A stretch of 11,079 nucleotides of DNA from an uncultured Clostridia bacterium (GTDB taxonomy: Bacteria > Bacillota > Clostridia > TANB77 > CAG-508), in contig CAKPGD010000039.1 of the NCBI GenBank assembly GCA_934154515.1, positions 1-11,079 of the forward strand. Direction: 5' to 3'. The notes under the pieces were generated by a model. That model did not search any database and had not been told where the DNA came from. It saw only the letters and a list, made by a program, of their open reading frames with translations. Shown here piece after piece: positions 1-6,484 of this stretch. The translations under genes were made by a program, and so were the position numbers. Each line of letters opens with the position of its first letter. Within the stretch, counting starts at the first letter, position 1.

Positions 1-67
1 AGGTTGGAGGTGTAAGTGTAGTGATACATGTAGCTGACCAATACTAATAAATCGAGGGCTTAACCAC
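1..67 (+). rRNA. 23S ribosomal RNA, 3' end (partial)
   Basis: The window opens inside the conserved 3' terminal domain of 23S rRNA. The GGAGGTGTAAGTG stretch, the AGCTGACC segment, ACTAATA and TCGAGGGCTTAACC are the standard last bases of bacterial 23S. The mature end is placed by the closing TTAACC, which in other bacteria pairs with the 5' end of the molecule; that partner is outside the window. The exact 3' base is uncertain by a few nucleotides. Confidence 0.95.
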
Positions 68-185
68 TAATATTAAATAAGAAGAGGTTGTTAAGTTTAC
101 TAAAGACTTTTTTCTATGTATTTTTGAGTGTGCTTTAAAAATTTTAAATATTATGAATATTTTTTCAAAAAATGTAAAAAATCTA

Positions 186-214
186 TTTACAAGAAAAAAG
201 TTTTATGATATATT
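186..214 (+). promoter_or_regulatory. Probable sigma-A promoter in the 23S-5S spacer
   Basis: TTTACA (186-191) is followed by exactly 17 bases and TATATT (209-214), a near-consensus housekeeping promoter. It lies in a 179-base spacer that has no tRNA. A start near 221 would give the 5S rRNA and tRNA-Asn their own transcript in addition to read-through from the rRNA operon. The rest of the spacer (68-185) is AT-rich with short A/T-only hairpins and nothing else recognisable. Chance matches are common in DNA this AT-rich, so this is an inference from motif and spacing. Confidence 0.5.
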
Positions 215-246
215 ATTTAAAGTTGATTGAAAAGTGCATAAAATTT

Positions 247-363
247 TCTGGTGATGATGACATAAAGGGAAATACCCGTTCCCATTCCGAACACGGAAGT
301 CAAGCCTTTAGGTGCCGACGATATTTACGAGTTACCTTGTTGAGAAAATAGGTTATTGCCAGG
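247..363 (+). rRNA. 5S ribosomal RNA
   Basis: The internal ACCCGTTCCCATTCCGAACA block followed by CGGAAGTCAAGC is the invariant loop B/C region of bacterial 5S rRNA. The two ends pair as helix I: CTGGTGAT from 248 pairs with TTATTGCCAG ending at 362, including G-U pairs. The length of about 117 bases is normal. It is followed after 10 bases by tRNA-Asn, a common gene order in rRNA operons of Bacillota. The boundaries are set by helix I and may be off by a base or two. Confidence 0.95.
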
Positions 364-373
364 TTTTATATAT

Positions 374-449
374 TCCCTTTTAGCTCAGTTGGTAGAGCGC
401 TCGGCTGTTAACCGATAGGTCGTTGGTTCGAGTCCAACAAGGGGAGCCA
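374..449 (+). tRNA. tRNA-Asn (anticodon GTT)
   Basis: A full cloverleaf can be drawn. The acceptor stem is TCCCTTT (374-380) with AAGGGGA (439-445), the D stem is GCTC/GAGC, and the anticodon loop CTGTTAA (405-411) has GTT at 407-409. The T arm is GTTGG, loop TTCGAGT, CCAAC. Discriminator G446 is followed by an encoded CCA at 447-449. One small oddity is that the outer pair of the anticodon stem is a C400-T416 mismatch. It lies between 5S and a terminator, so it is probably co-transcribed with 5S. Confidence 0.97.
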
Positions 450-451
450 AT

Positions 452-488
452 AAAAAATAACAGATAATTTCTTATCTGTTATTTTTTT
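452..488. terminator. Bidirectional Rho-independent terminator
   Basis: The stem ATAACAGATAA / TTATCTGTTAT (457-467 with 472-482) is perfect, has a four-base TTTC loop, and continues into an A-run on the left and a T-run on the right. On the + strand it ends the rRNA/tRNA transcript. On the - strand the A-run becomes a U-run, so it also ends the converging gene whose stop codon is only a few bases away at 492. Confidence 0.9.
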
Positions 489-491
489 CAC

Positions 492-1298
492 TTAGTTCTC
501 TTTTTTGCAATTTATTTTTTCAAAACAAAGAGAAACTAAAAGCCCAAAACTAAAAAGAAAAATATTAGTAAAAGAAAAGTAAGAAATGGAAGGAATAAGA
601 ACTACAGTAGAGCTAAAGACAAAACCAATAATACAATACATAGTTTGTTTCCAAAACTTCTTCATACAAAGTTTAATAACATTCAAGAAAAATAATCCAC
701 CAATTGCAAGCCCCAACCCCATAGGAATTAAAACGGTTAAATTCAAAGAGGAAACTGATTCTAAGTATAAATTATATACACCAAGACACATAAGAATAAC
801 AGTACTACTAACGCCAGGAAAGACAACACCAATAGCCATAAAAAAACCACAAATGAAAAGATAAAAAAAGTTAATATCAAAAGTATATATAAAATGCATA
901 TTATTTTCTAAAAAAATTAAAAATAAAGAAATAAAAAAGGCAAGCAAAGTATAAAAAAGAAAATGAAGTCTAAATGTCTTAGAATTATCAATTTGCTTAA
1001 AGAGAGAAGGAATACAACCTAAGATAAGGCCAGCAAAAATAAATTTCATATTAACTTCAAAATAATTAAATAAATATTTTAAAATATTTCCAAATAAAAC
1101 AACTCCAATAAAAATCCCAATAGTGATAGGAAATAAAAACTTAACATTATTTTTAAAATTATTGAATAAACCAATAATACTGTCTATAAGACGTTCATAT
1201 ATTCCAAAAATAACACAAAGAACGCCACTACTAATCCCAGGAAGGATACATCCGGCACCTATTGCAACACCTTTTAATATATTTATAAAAAAAATCAT
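492..1298 (-). CDS. DUF368 family membrane protein (PopT-like undecaprenyl-phosphate transporter)
   Basis: This 268-residue protein is almost entirely hydrophobic, with many membrane helices. Two related motifs mark the family's internal duplication: GAGCILPGISSG at residues 14-25 and AIGVVFPGVSS at 155-165, both of the (A/G)xGxxxPGxSS type of DUF368. Members of DUF368, named PopT in recent work, recycle the lipid carrier undecaprenyl phosphate across the cytoplasmic membrane for cell-wall synthesis. That role is inferred from the family. The ATG at 1296-1298 has GAGGTGG four bases upstream, which fixes the start. It is the only - strand gene here. It converges on the rRNA operon terminator and diverges from nagZ, another wall-related gene. 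The length is typical and nothing is missing. Confidence 0.88.
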   Translation of the reverse strand: MIFFINILKGVAIGAGCILPGISSGVLCVIFGIYERLIDSIIGLFNNFKNNVKFLFPITIGIFIGVVLFGNILKYLFNYFEVNMKFIFAGLILGCIPSLFKQIDNSKTFRLHFLFYTLLAFFISLFLIFLENNMHFIYTFDINFFYLFICGFFMAIGVVFPGVSSTVILMCLGVYNLYLESVSSLNLTVLIPMGLGLAIGGLFFLNVIKLCMKKFWKQTMYCIIGFVFSSTVVLIPSISYFSFTNIFLFSFGLLVSLCFEKINCKKEN

Positions 1299-1335
1299 AA
1301 AACCACCTCAAAATAAAAAAAAAGTCATATATTTT

Positions 1336-1365
1336 ATTGTATGAAAATAATTATTATGATAGAAT
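1336..1365. promoter_or_regulatory. Overlapping divergent promoters (nagZ / DUF368 gene)
   Basis: On the + strand TTGTAT (1337-1342), a 17-base spacer and TAGAAT (1360-1365) make a good promoter with a start about 20 bases before nagZ. On the - strand TTCTAT (complement of 1359-1364), 17 bases and TACAAT (complement of 1336-1341) serve the DUF368 gene. Each -10 box lies on the other promoter's -35 box, so polymerase could occupy only one at a time. The assignment rests on motif and spacing only. Confidence 0.5.
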
Positions 1366-1390
1366 AAAATAAAAATGAAAAGGATAGGAT

Positions 1391-2509
1391 ATGGAAAAAT
1401 TGAACTTAAATAAATTGAATATAGAACAATTAAGTCTAGAAGAAAAAATAGCTCAAATGTTAATAATATCATTAAAAGAAAATGAAATAACAAAAGAGAC
1501 TATTAATATGATACAAAAATATAAGATTGGTGGAATAATACTATACAGAAAAGATTATAAAAGTTATGCAGAAATGTTAAAAACTATAAATAAGTTAAAA
1601 GAAATAAGTAGAATAAATAAAATACCTTTATTAATATCAATAGATCAAGAAGGTGGAAGAGTAAATAGGATGCCACCAGAAATAAAAAATTTTAGAAGTG
1701 CAAGTAAAATAGCAGAAACAGGAAACTTAGAATTAATAGACAATTATGCACAAATAACTGCAAGAATGTTAAAATCAATTGGAATAGATATGAACTATGC
1801 CCCTGTATTAGATATAAAAAGATTCGAAGATGAGCATGCCATAGGAAATAGATGTTTTGGAAAAGATGAGATAGAAGTTTCAAAATATGGAATAGAATTT
1901 ATGAAAGAAACCATAAATAATGGAGTAATACCAGTAATAAAACATTTTCCAGGGCATGGAGCAACTACAAAAAATTCACATATATCACTTCCTGTTATAA
2001 ATCGAAAGATAGAAGAATTAGAAAAAAAAGATATATATCCATTTAAAAAAGCTATAGAAAATGGAGCAGAAGCTATTATGGTAGGACATTTAGTAATAAG
2101 AGCTATAGACAATAAACCTGCATCTTTATCTAAAATGGTAATACAAGAATATTTAAAAAATAAATATAAATTTAATGGATTAATAATGACAGATGATATA
2201 AATATGTGGGCAATAAAATTAAGATATTCCCCTACAAAGGCAGTAGAATTAGCAATAAAAAGTGGAAATGATATGATAATGGGAACATTAGAATATAATA
2301 AGATACAAAAAGTTATAAAAAATATAGCTAAAAAAGTAGAAAGAGGAAAAATAGAAATAAGCCAAATAAATAATAGCGTGGAAAAAATTATAAATTTTAA
2401 AGAAAAATATAATGTAAATGACAATGAGGTGAAAGGATTTAATATACAAGAGATAAATGAAAAAATAGAACAAGTAAATAAAAAAGTAGAGGATAATGAA
2501 AAAATATAG
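1391..2509 (+). CDS. nagZ: Beta-N-acetylhexosaminidase, NagZ-type (glycoside hydrolase family 3)
   Basis: The 372-residue protein has a single GH3 N-terminal barrel and no signal peptide, so it should be cytoplasmic and act in muropeptide recycling by removing N-acetylglucosamine from GlcNAc-anhydroMurNAc or GlcNAc-MurNAc fragments. Visible motifs are IDQEGGRV (residues 84-91), IGNRCFG (151-157), KHFPGHG (184-190) and MTDD (266-269), where D268 is the expected nucleophile. The acid/base loop reads N195-S-H197, whereas characterised NagZ enzymes have Asp-Ser-His, the Asp and His forming the catalytic dyad. The His is kept and the Asp is Asn. Beyond the barrel is a Lys/Glu-rich tail (about 340-372). 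The start is the ATG six bases after AGGA and is driven by a promoter at 1337. No terminator is visible before sigK. Confidence 0.92.
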   Translation: MEKLNLNKLNIEQLSLEEKIAQMLIISLKENEITKETINMIQKYKIGGIILYRKDYKSYAEMLKTINKLKEISRINKIPLLISIDQEGGRVNRMPPEIKNFRSASKIAETGNLELIDNYAQITARMLKSIGIDMNYAPVLDIKRFEDEHAIGNRCFGKDEIEVSKYGIEFMKETINNGVIPVIKHFPGHGATTKNSHISLPVINRKIEELEKKDIYPFKKAIENGAEAIMVGHLVIRAIDNKPASLSKMVIQEYLKNKYKFNGLIMTDDINMWAIKLRYSPTKAVELAIKSGNDMIMGTLEYNKIQKVIKNIAKKVERGKIEISQINNSVEKIINFKEKYNVNDNEVKGFNIQEINEKIEQVNKKVEDNEKI

Positions 2510-2628
2510 AAAAAATAAAAATAAAAATATATAAACAAAATGAAAGTAAAAAATAGAAAGACAAAAAAATAATAAAAAATATAGAAACAAAGGAACATAG
2601 AACAATAGAAAACAAAAATTTAAAGGTC

Positions 2629-2687
2629 AGGCACTTTTGAAATTTTCACACATATAATGTATTATGAGTGAAAAAACGGAGGTGCCT
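2629..2687 (+). promoter_or_regulatory. sigK promoter and leader dyad covering the ribosome binding site
   Basis: CATATAATG at 2651-2659 resembles the -10 of mother-cell sigma factors (CATA-type). AC at 2633-2634, 16 bases upstream, fits a sigma-K-like -35, while no sigma-A -35 is present at the right distance. Around it lies a long dyad: AGGCAC (2629-2634) with GTGCCT (2682-2687), then a run with three G-U pairs, then TTTTCAC (2643-2649) with GTGAAAA (2668-2674). The right arm contains the sigK ribosome binding site GGAGGTG. The upstream spacer 2510-2628 is A-rich and otherwise empty. Confidence 0.5.
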
Positions 2688-2689
2688 AT

Positions 2690-3389
2690 ATGTTTGCTCT
2701 TTCTATAACAGGTTTTCTTAGCTTTATAAGTTCAGCAATATTTTTAGTAGGATATATTTCAGGAAATAGTTTATTTCCTGAGCCATTATCTACAGAAGAA
2801 GAAAAATTATATTTAGAAAAAATGAAAGAAGGAGACGAAGAAGCAAGAAATATATTAATAGAAAAAAATTTAAGACTTGTAGCACATGTATGTAAAAAAT
2901 ATGCAAACACAAATGTAGACCAAGATGACTTAATATCAATAGGAACAATAGGATTAATAAAAGGTATAAATAGCTTTAAAATAGATAAAAATGTTAAATT
3001 ATCAACATATGTTTCTAGATGTATAGAAAATGAAGTTTTAATGTTTTTTAGAAGTAGTAAAAAAGTAAATGCAGAAGTATCATTAGAAGAACCAATAGGA
3101 AAGGATAAAGATGATAATACAATAAACTTGCAAGATATATTAGAAAACAGTGAACGAAACATAGAAGATGAAGTAGATTTAAAAATAAAAGTAAAAAAAT
3201 TGTATGAAACTATAAAAAGAGTATTAAAAGATAGAGAAAAATTAATAATAGAGTTGCGATTTGGATTGGATGGTAAAAAACCAAAAACTCAAAAGCAAAT
3301 AGCAAAAATGTTACGGAATTTCGCGATCATATGTTTCTAGAATTGAAACAAAAGCAATAGGAAAATTAGCAAAAGAAATGGAAAATTAA
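2690..3389 (+). CDS. sigK: RNA polymerase sporulation sigma factor SigK (pro-sigma-K), reading frame broken by one extra base
   Basis: Sigma-K directs late mother-cell transcription during sporulation. Residues 1 to about 21 form a hydrophobic pro-sequence ending in FLVGY, like the part removed by SpoIVFB in Bacillus. Then come NSLFPEPLS, the region 2 core (ARNILIEKNLRLVAH, DLISIGTIGLIKGI, LSTYVSRCIENEVL) and region 4.1 (DREKLIIELRFGLDG). At C3314 the frame breaks. Frame 0 reads MLRNFAIICF and stops at 3338-3340. Dropping this base gives MLGISRSYVSRIET and runs to TAA at 3387-3389, the expected region 4.2 helix-turn-helix and a 232-residue protein close to the usual length. As written, the protein lacks its -35 recognition helix. 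The cause could be a sequencing error, a true mutation or, less likely, recoding. No skin-type insertion is seen. The start has GGAGGTG upstream. Confidence 0.9.
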
Positions 3390-3401
3390 AAGAGTTTACA
3401 A

Positions 3402-3436
3402 AAAAATGGATATTTTTCAAAAAAATATCCATTTTT
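3402..3436 (+). terminator. Rho-independent terminator after sigK
   Basis: AAAAATGGATATTTTT (3402-3417) and AAAAATATCCATTTTT (3421-3436) are perfect complements with a three-base loop, and the 3' arm ends in a T-run. It lies 12 bases after the restored sigK stop codon and just before the promoter of the next operon. Confidence 0.88.
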
Positions 3437-3438
3437 CC

Positions 3439-3467
3439 TTGCTATTTTCTCGAATTTATTATATTAT
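3439..3467 (+). promoter_or_regulatory. Sigma-A-type promoter of the five-gene operon
   Basis: TTGCTA (3439-3444), 17 bases, then TATTAT (3462-3467). It begins right after the sigK terminator and would start transcription near 3474, giving a 5' leader of about 45 bases before the first gene at 3520. No other terminator is seen until after 8287. Confidence 0.6.
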
Positions 3468-3519
3468 TATATATGTAAAAAATTATGAAGAAAAATACTT
3501 AGAAAGGGGCTATCCGTAA

Positions 3520-3939
3520 ATGAAAAAAACATTAGCTATTATTGCAATAATATTTTGTATTTTCGCAAGTAGCACAGTATTTGCTACAAGTACAAAAACA
3601 AGCAATAATATAGGAAATAACACAGAAAATACTGCAGTAAGTAAAATAGTAGATTTTAAAGATAAAGAAAAGAAAACATTAGAAGATTACCAAGTAGCAT
3701 ATGGTTCAGAAACATATGGACTAACAGCATACATATTAAATAAAGTGCAAGTATATAGTATTCCATTTTGTTTTTTAGGAATAGCATTAAGTGCCATATA
3801 CCAATATGTTTTAGGTATTAGAAAGTTAGATACAAGAGATAAAGGCTTTGCAATTATGATATCAGTTATAACAATATTTGTTATTGCACAAGTATTACCA
3901 CTAATATTTGCAATTGTAGTAAAAGGTTGGAGGGGTTAA
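3520..3939 (+). CDS. Small secreted/membrane protein with signal peptide and two membrane helices (VirB2/TrbC-like topology)
   Basis: I do not recognise a named family. The 139-residue product begins with a clear signal peptide (MKK, a hydrophobic core to about residue 16, probable cleavage after VFA at 20-22). A polar Asn/Thr/Lys-rich stretch follows (23-70), then a helix at about 78-100, a short charged loop with RKLDTRDKG, and a second helix at about 109-134. The order of signal peptide, two helices and short tail resembles VirB2/TrbC pilins of type IV secretion, but no sequence motif proves this. The start has AAAGGGG upstream. The stop is three bases from the next start, whose ribosome binding site (GGAGGGG) lies inside this gene's last codons, so the two are translationally close and probably act together. 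Confidence 0.75.
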   Translation: MKKTLAIIAIIFCIFASSTVFATSTKTSNNIGNNTENTAVSKIVDFKDKEKKTLEDYQVAYGSETYGLTAYILNKVQVYSIPFCFLGIALSAIYQYVLGIRKLDTRDKGFAIMISVITIFVIAQVLPLIFAIVVKGWRG

Positions 3940-3942
3940 CAA

Positions 3943-6465
3943 ATGAAAGTTTTATTTGCAGTGAGTAATGAAAAGATTTCAGAATCAATAATAAAAAAAT
4001 ATCAAAGTATGTATAAAGAAATAATTACAGGTAAAAATGTTTATTATTTTAATGCAATATTAAAAGAATTACAAAAAGATAAGTCTTATGAAAGAATAGT
4101 AATAAGCGAAGATTTAGAGCCATTTACAAATAAAAATTATGAAGCAATGGATAATTTTATATTTGAAAAGTTAGATGGAATTTCAGACGAAGCGGTAACA
4201 AATTCAGGAGAAGACATACCAATAATATTAATAGGTGCAGATAGACGTACAAACGGTGATCCAATACTTAATAAATTATTTGGAATAGGTGTATATAGTA
4301 CTTTAATAGGACAAGATAGAAGTATAGATAAGCTATGTGAATTAATTCATAAACCACGTGCAAAAAAAGAAGCAAAAATATACTACAATATAGATTCAAA
4401 CGATGTTGACTATAAATCAGAAATAGAAGACAATGTTAGTGAAGTAGAAATACAAAACATATTAACACACTATAAAAGACTTGGAAAAAACGAAGAAAAA
4501 TATGTAGAAAGTTTTGAAAGTATAGCAAACCAATATACAGATGAACAATTAAAAATAATTATAAAATTCTTACCATTAGGAGTAAAAGCTGTACTAGAAG
4601 AAAAATGCCCAAAATATCAACAAATTGCAGCATTTGCAGGTGAACCAACAAAACTAAAAAATCAACCTCCATATAAGTCAACTCAATATAATCCAAAAAC
4701 TAATAAACCAAGAAGTACAGAGCAAGCAATAGTTGATGATGGAATAAAAATAGAGTCAATAGGTGGAGAAGGAATAAATAGACTAACAAAACCTGTAGTT
4801 ATACCAAATACAGTATCAACAAAAAATGTAAAAAAAGTTAGAACAATTGAACAAGTAAAAGAAGAACACCAACACATAGTTAAACCAGAGAAAAAAGAAA
4901 AAATAGAAGTTGAAGAAAGACAAAAAATTAAAAATATGAATGATGGAGAAGAAAATATTCAACCTGTAAAAAGAGGAAGAGGACGTCCAAAGAAGGTTCA
5001 AGAAGATAAAAAACAAGAGAACGAAACACAAGAAAATCTTATAAATGGAATAGAAGAACCAACTAAAAAAAGAAGAGGAAGACCAAAAAAAGTTCAAGAA
5101 CCAATAAAAGAACAAATTACAGAAATGTTACCAGGATTTGATGAAAATATATTACCAGCTAATGAAGAGCAAGAAGGAATATTACCTGGATTTGAAAATA
5201 TGAATGCAGAAAAAGAGCAAGATAATGTATTACCAGGTTTTAAAAATGTAGAAACAACAAATAATACTTTACCTGGTTTTGAGGACAATCTTATGAACTT
5301 TGATGAACCAAGTGTATTACCTGGTTTTGAAACAGAAAGTAAAACAGACGTTACAAATCCAACAAGTGTTGAAAACACTAATACAATAAATAGCGGAAAT
5401 ACAAATGGTTATGCAAGTTATAATGATAATGAAAATTATCAAAGTTATCAAAATAATGATAATAATGAACAATATAATGATTATCAAAATAATAATTACA
5501 AAAATAATTCTGGATTAGAAGAAAACTATAATGAAACAAGAATAAGTGATTATGCAAATACACAAAATGGTAGCATAAATAACTTATTAACAGCAGATAA
5601 AAAAATAGTAGCTTTTATAGGAACATCAAAAAATGGAACATCATTCTTAGTAAACAATATGGCAGAAATGTTCTCAAACCAAGGAATAAAAACTGCAATA
5701 TTAGATTTAACAAAAAATAAAAATGCTTATTATATATATACAAAAAATGAAGAAGCATTAAGAACAAAAGCAATGCAAAGTACAGAAAACTTAGTAAACG
5801 GAGTAGCAGATGGTATTCCAGTAAATAAAAATTTAGATGTATATACTTCATTACCAGGAGAAGAAAATGACATTAATGAATATGAACCAATACTTTCAAC
5901 ACTTGCACAAAATTATTCATTAGTATTATTAGATTGTGACTTTGAAACAAACTATGGATATATAAAAGAAGCAACAGAAATTTACTTAGTACAAAGTATG
6001 GATGTATTAACAATACAACCACTTACAGCATATTTAAGAGACTTAAAAGCAAAAAATGTGTTAGAACAAAGTAAATTAAGAATAGTAATAAACAAATATA
6101 CACGAGTAAGAAGTGTTACAGAAAAAACAATAATAGCAGGTATGGCATTTTATAATGATCCATCAATGTCATTTATGACAGAGCTATTCAACAGAGAAAA
6201 AATTAGATACGCAGTAGTACCATTTGATATACAAACATATTCAAAATATCTAGAAGGATTAATAAATTGTAGTATTACGACACATGGATATTCAAAAGAA
6301 ATGATGAACTATTTAAGAAAATTAGCAAGTATGGTTTATCCATTAATAAATAATACACAAAACAAATATAATAATCCAAAATACAATAAATACGCAGAAA
6401 GAAATAATAGTACATTTTCAAATGATATGAATAATACATTAGATAAAATGAAAAGAGGATTCTAA
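3943..6465 (+). CDS. CpaE/TadZ/MinD-like protein with degenerate P-loop, two AT-hooks and LPGF repeats
   Basis: The 840-residue protein is built from several parts. Residues 1-160 look like an atypical receiver domain (beta strands KVLFAVS, RIVISED, IPIILIG), as in CpaE/TadZ. Residues 165-235 are a small helical domain. A basic linker carries two AT-hook cores, KRGRGRPKK (343-351) and KKRRGRPKK (375-383). Five LPGF motifs lie in 396-462, followed by an Asn/Tyr-rich low-complexity stretch to about 545. The C-terminal domain (555-800) has the MinD/ParA fold order: a P-loop-like GTSKNGTS (560-567), AILDL, and a Walker B-like LVLLDCD with D664. The P-loop lacks the GK[ST] lysine, so ATP hydrolysis is doubtful. 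A role as a polar or nucleoid-linked localisation factor is inference; no other Tad pilus gene is in the window. Confidence 0.8.
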   Translation: MKVLFAVSNEKISESIIKKYQSMYKEIITGKNVYYFNAILKELQKDKSYERIVISEDLEPFTNKNYEAMDNFIFEKLDGISDEAVTNSGEDIPIILIGADRRTNGDPILNKLFGIGVYSTLIGQDRSIDKLCELIHKPRAKKEAKIYYNIDSNDVDYKSEIEDNVSEVEIQNILTHYKRLGKNEEKYVESFESIANQYTDEQLKIIIKFLPLGVKAVLEEKCPKYQQIAAFAGEPTKLKNQPPYKSTQYNPKTNKPRSTEQAIVDDGIKIESIGGEGINRLTKPVVIPNTVSTKNVKKVRTIEQVKEEHQHIVKPEKKEKIEVEERQKIKNMNDGEENIQPVKRGRGRPKKVQEDKKQENETQENLINGIEEPTKKRRGRPKKVQEPIKEQITEMLPGFDENILPANEEQEGILPGFENMNAEKEQDNVLPGFKNVETTNNTLPGFEDNLMNFDEPSVLPGFETESKTDVTNPTSVENTNTINSGNTNGYASYNDNENYQSYQNNDNNEQYNDYQNNNYKNNSGLEENYNETRISDYANTQNGSINNLLTADKKIVAFIGTSKNGTSFLVNNMAEMFSNQGIKTAILDLTKNKNAYYIYTKNEEALRTKAMQSTENLVNGVADGIPVNKNLDVYTSLPGEENDINEYEPILSTLAQNYSLVLLDCDFETNYGYIKEATEIYLVQSMDVLTIQPLTAYLRDLKAKNVLEQSKLRIVINKYTRVRSVTEKTIIAGMAFYNDPSMSFMTELFNREKIRYAVVPFDIQTYSKYLEGLINCSITTHGYSKEMMNYLRKLASMVYPLINNTQNKYNNPKYNKYAERNNSTFSNDMNNTLDKMKRGF

Positions 6466-6484
6466 CTAAACGGGGGTGCAAATA

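Noticed and set aside
586..1344. Open frames on the + strand (586-864 and 1123-1344)
   Set aside because: They lie antisense to the DUF368 gene, have no ribosome binding site and encode no recognisable protein.
1795..2605. Long T-rich - strand frames (up to 267 codons) under nagZ and the following spacer
   Set aside because: They encode Phe/Ser/Leu-rich low-complexity sequence, mirror the A-rich coding strand, and nagZ has clear family motifs in the other direction.
3290..3345. Programmed +1 frameshift in sigK
   Set aside because: There is no internal ribosome binding site, no slippery codon followed by a stop, and no nearby pseudoknot that I can see. An indel or sequencing error is simpler, though not proven.
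6476..6484. GTG start for the GAF/GGDEF-like gene
   Set aside because: The GTG is part of the GGGGGTG ribosome binding site itself; TTG at 6485 has the normal six-base spacing.
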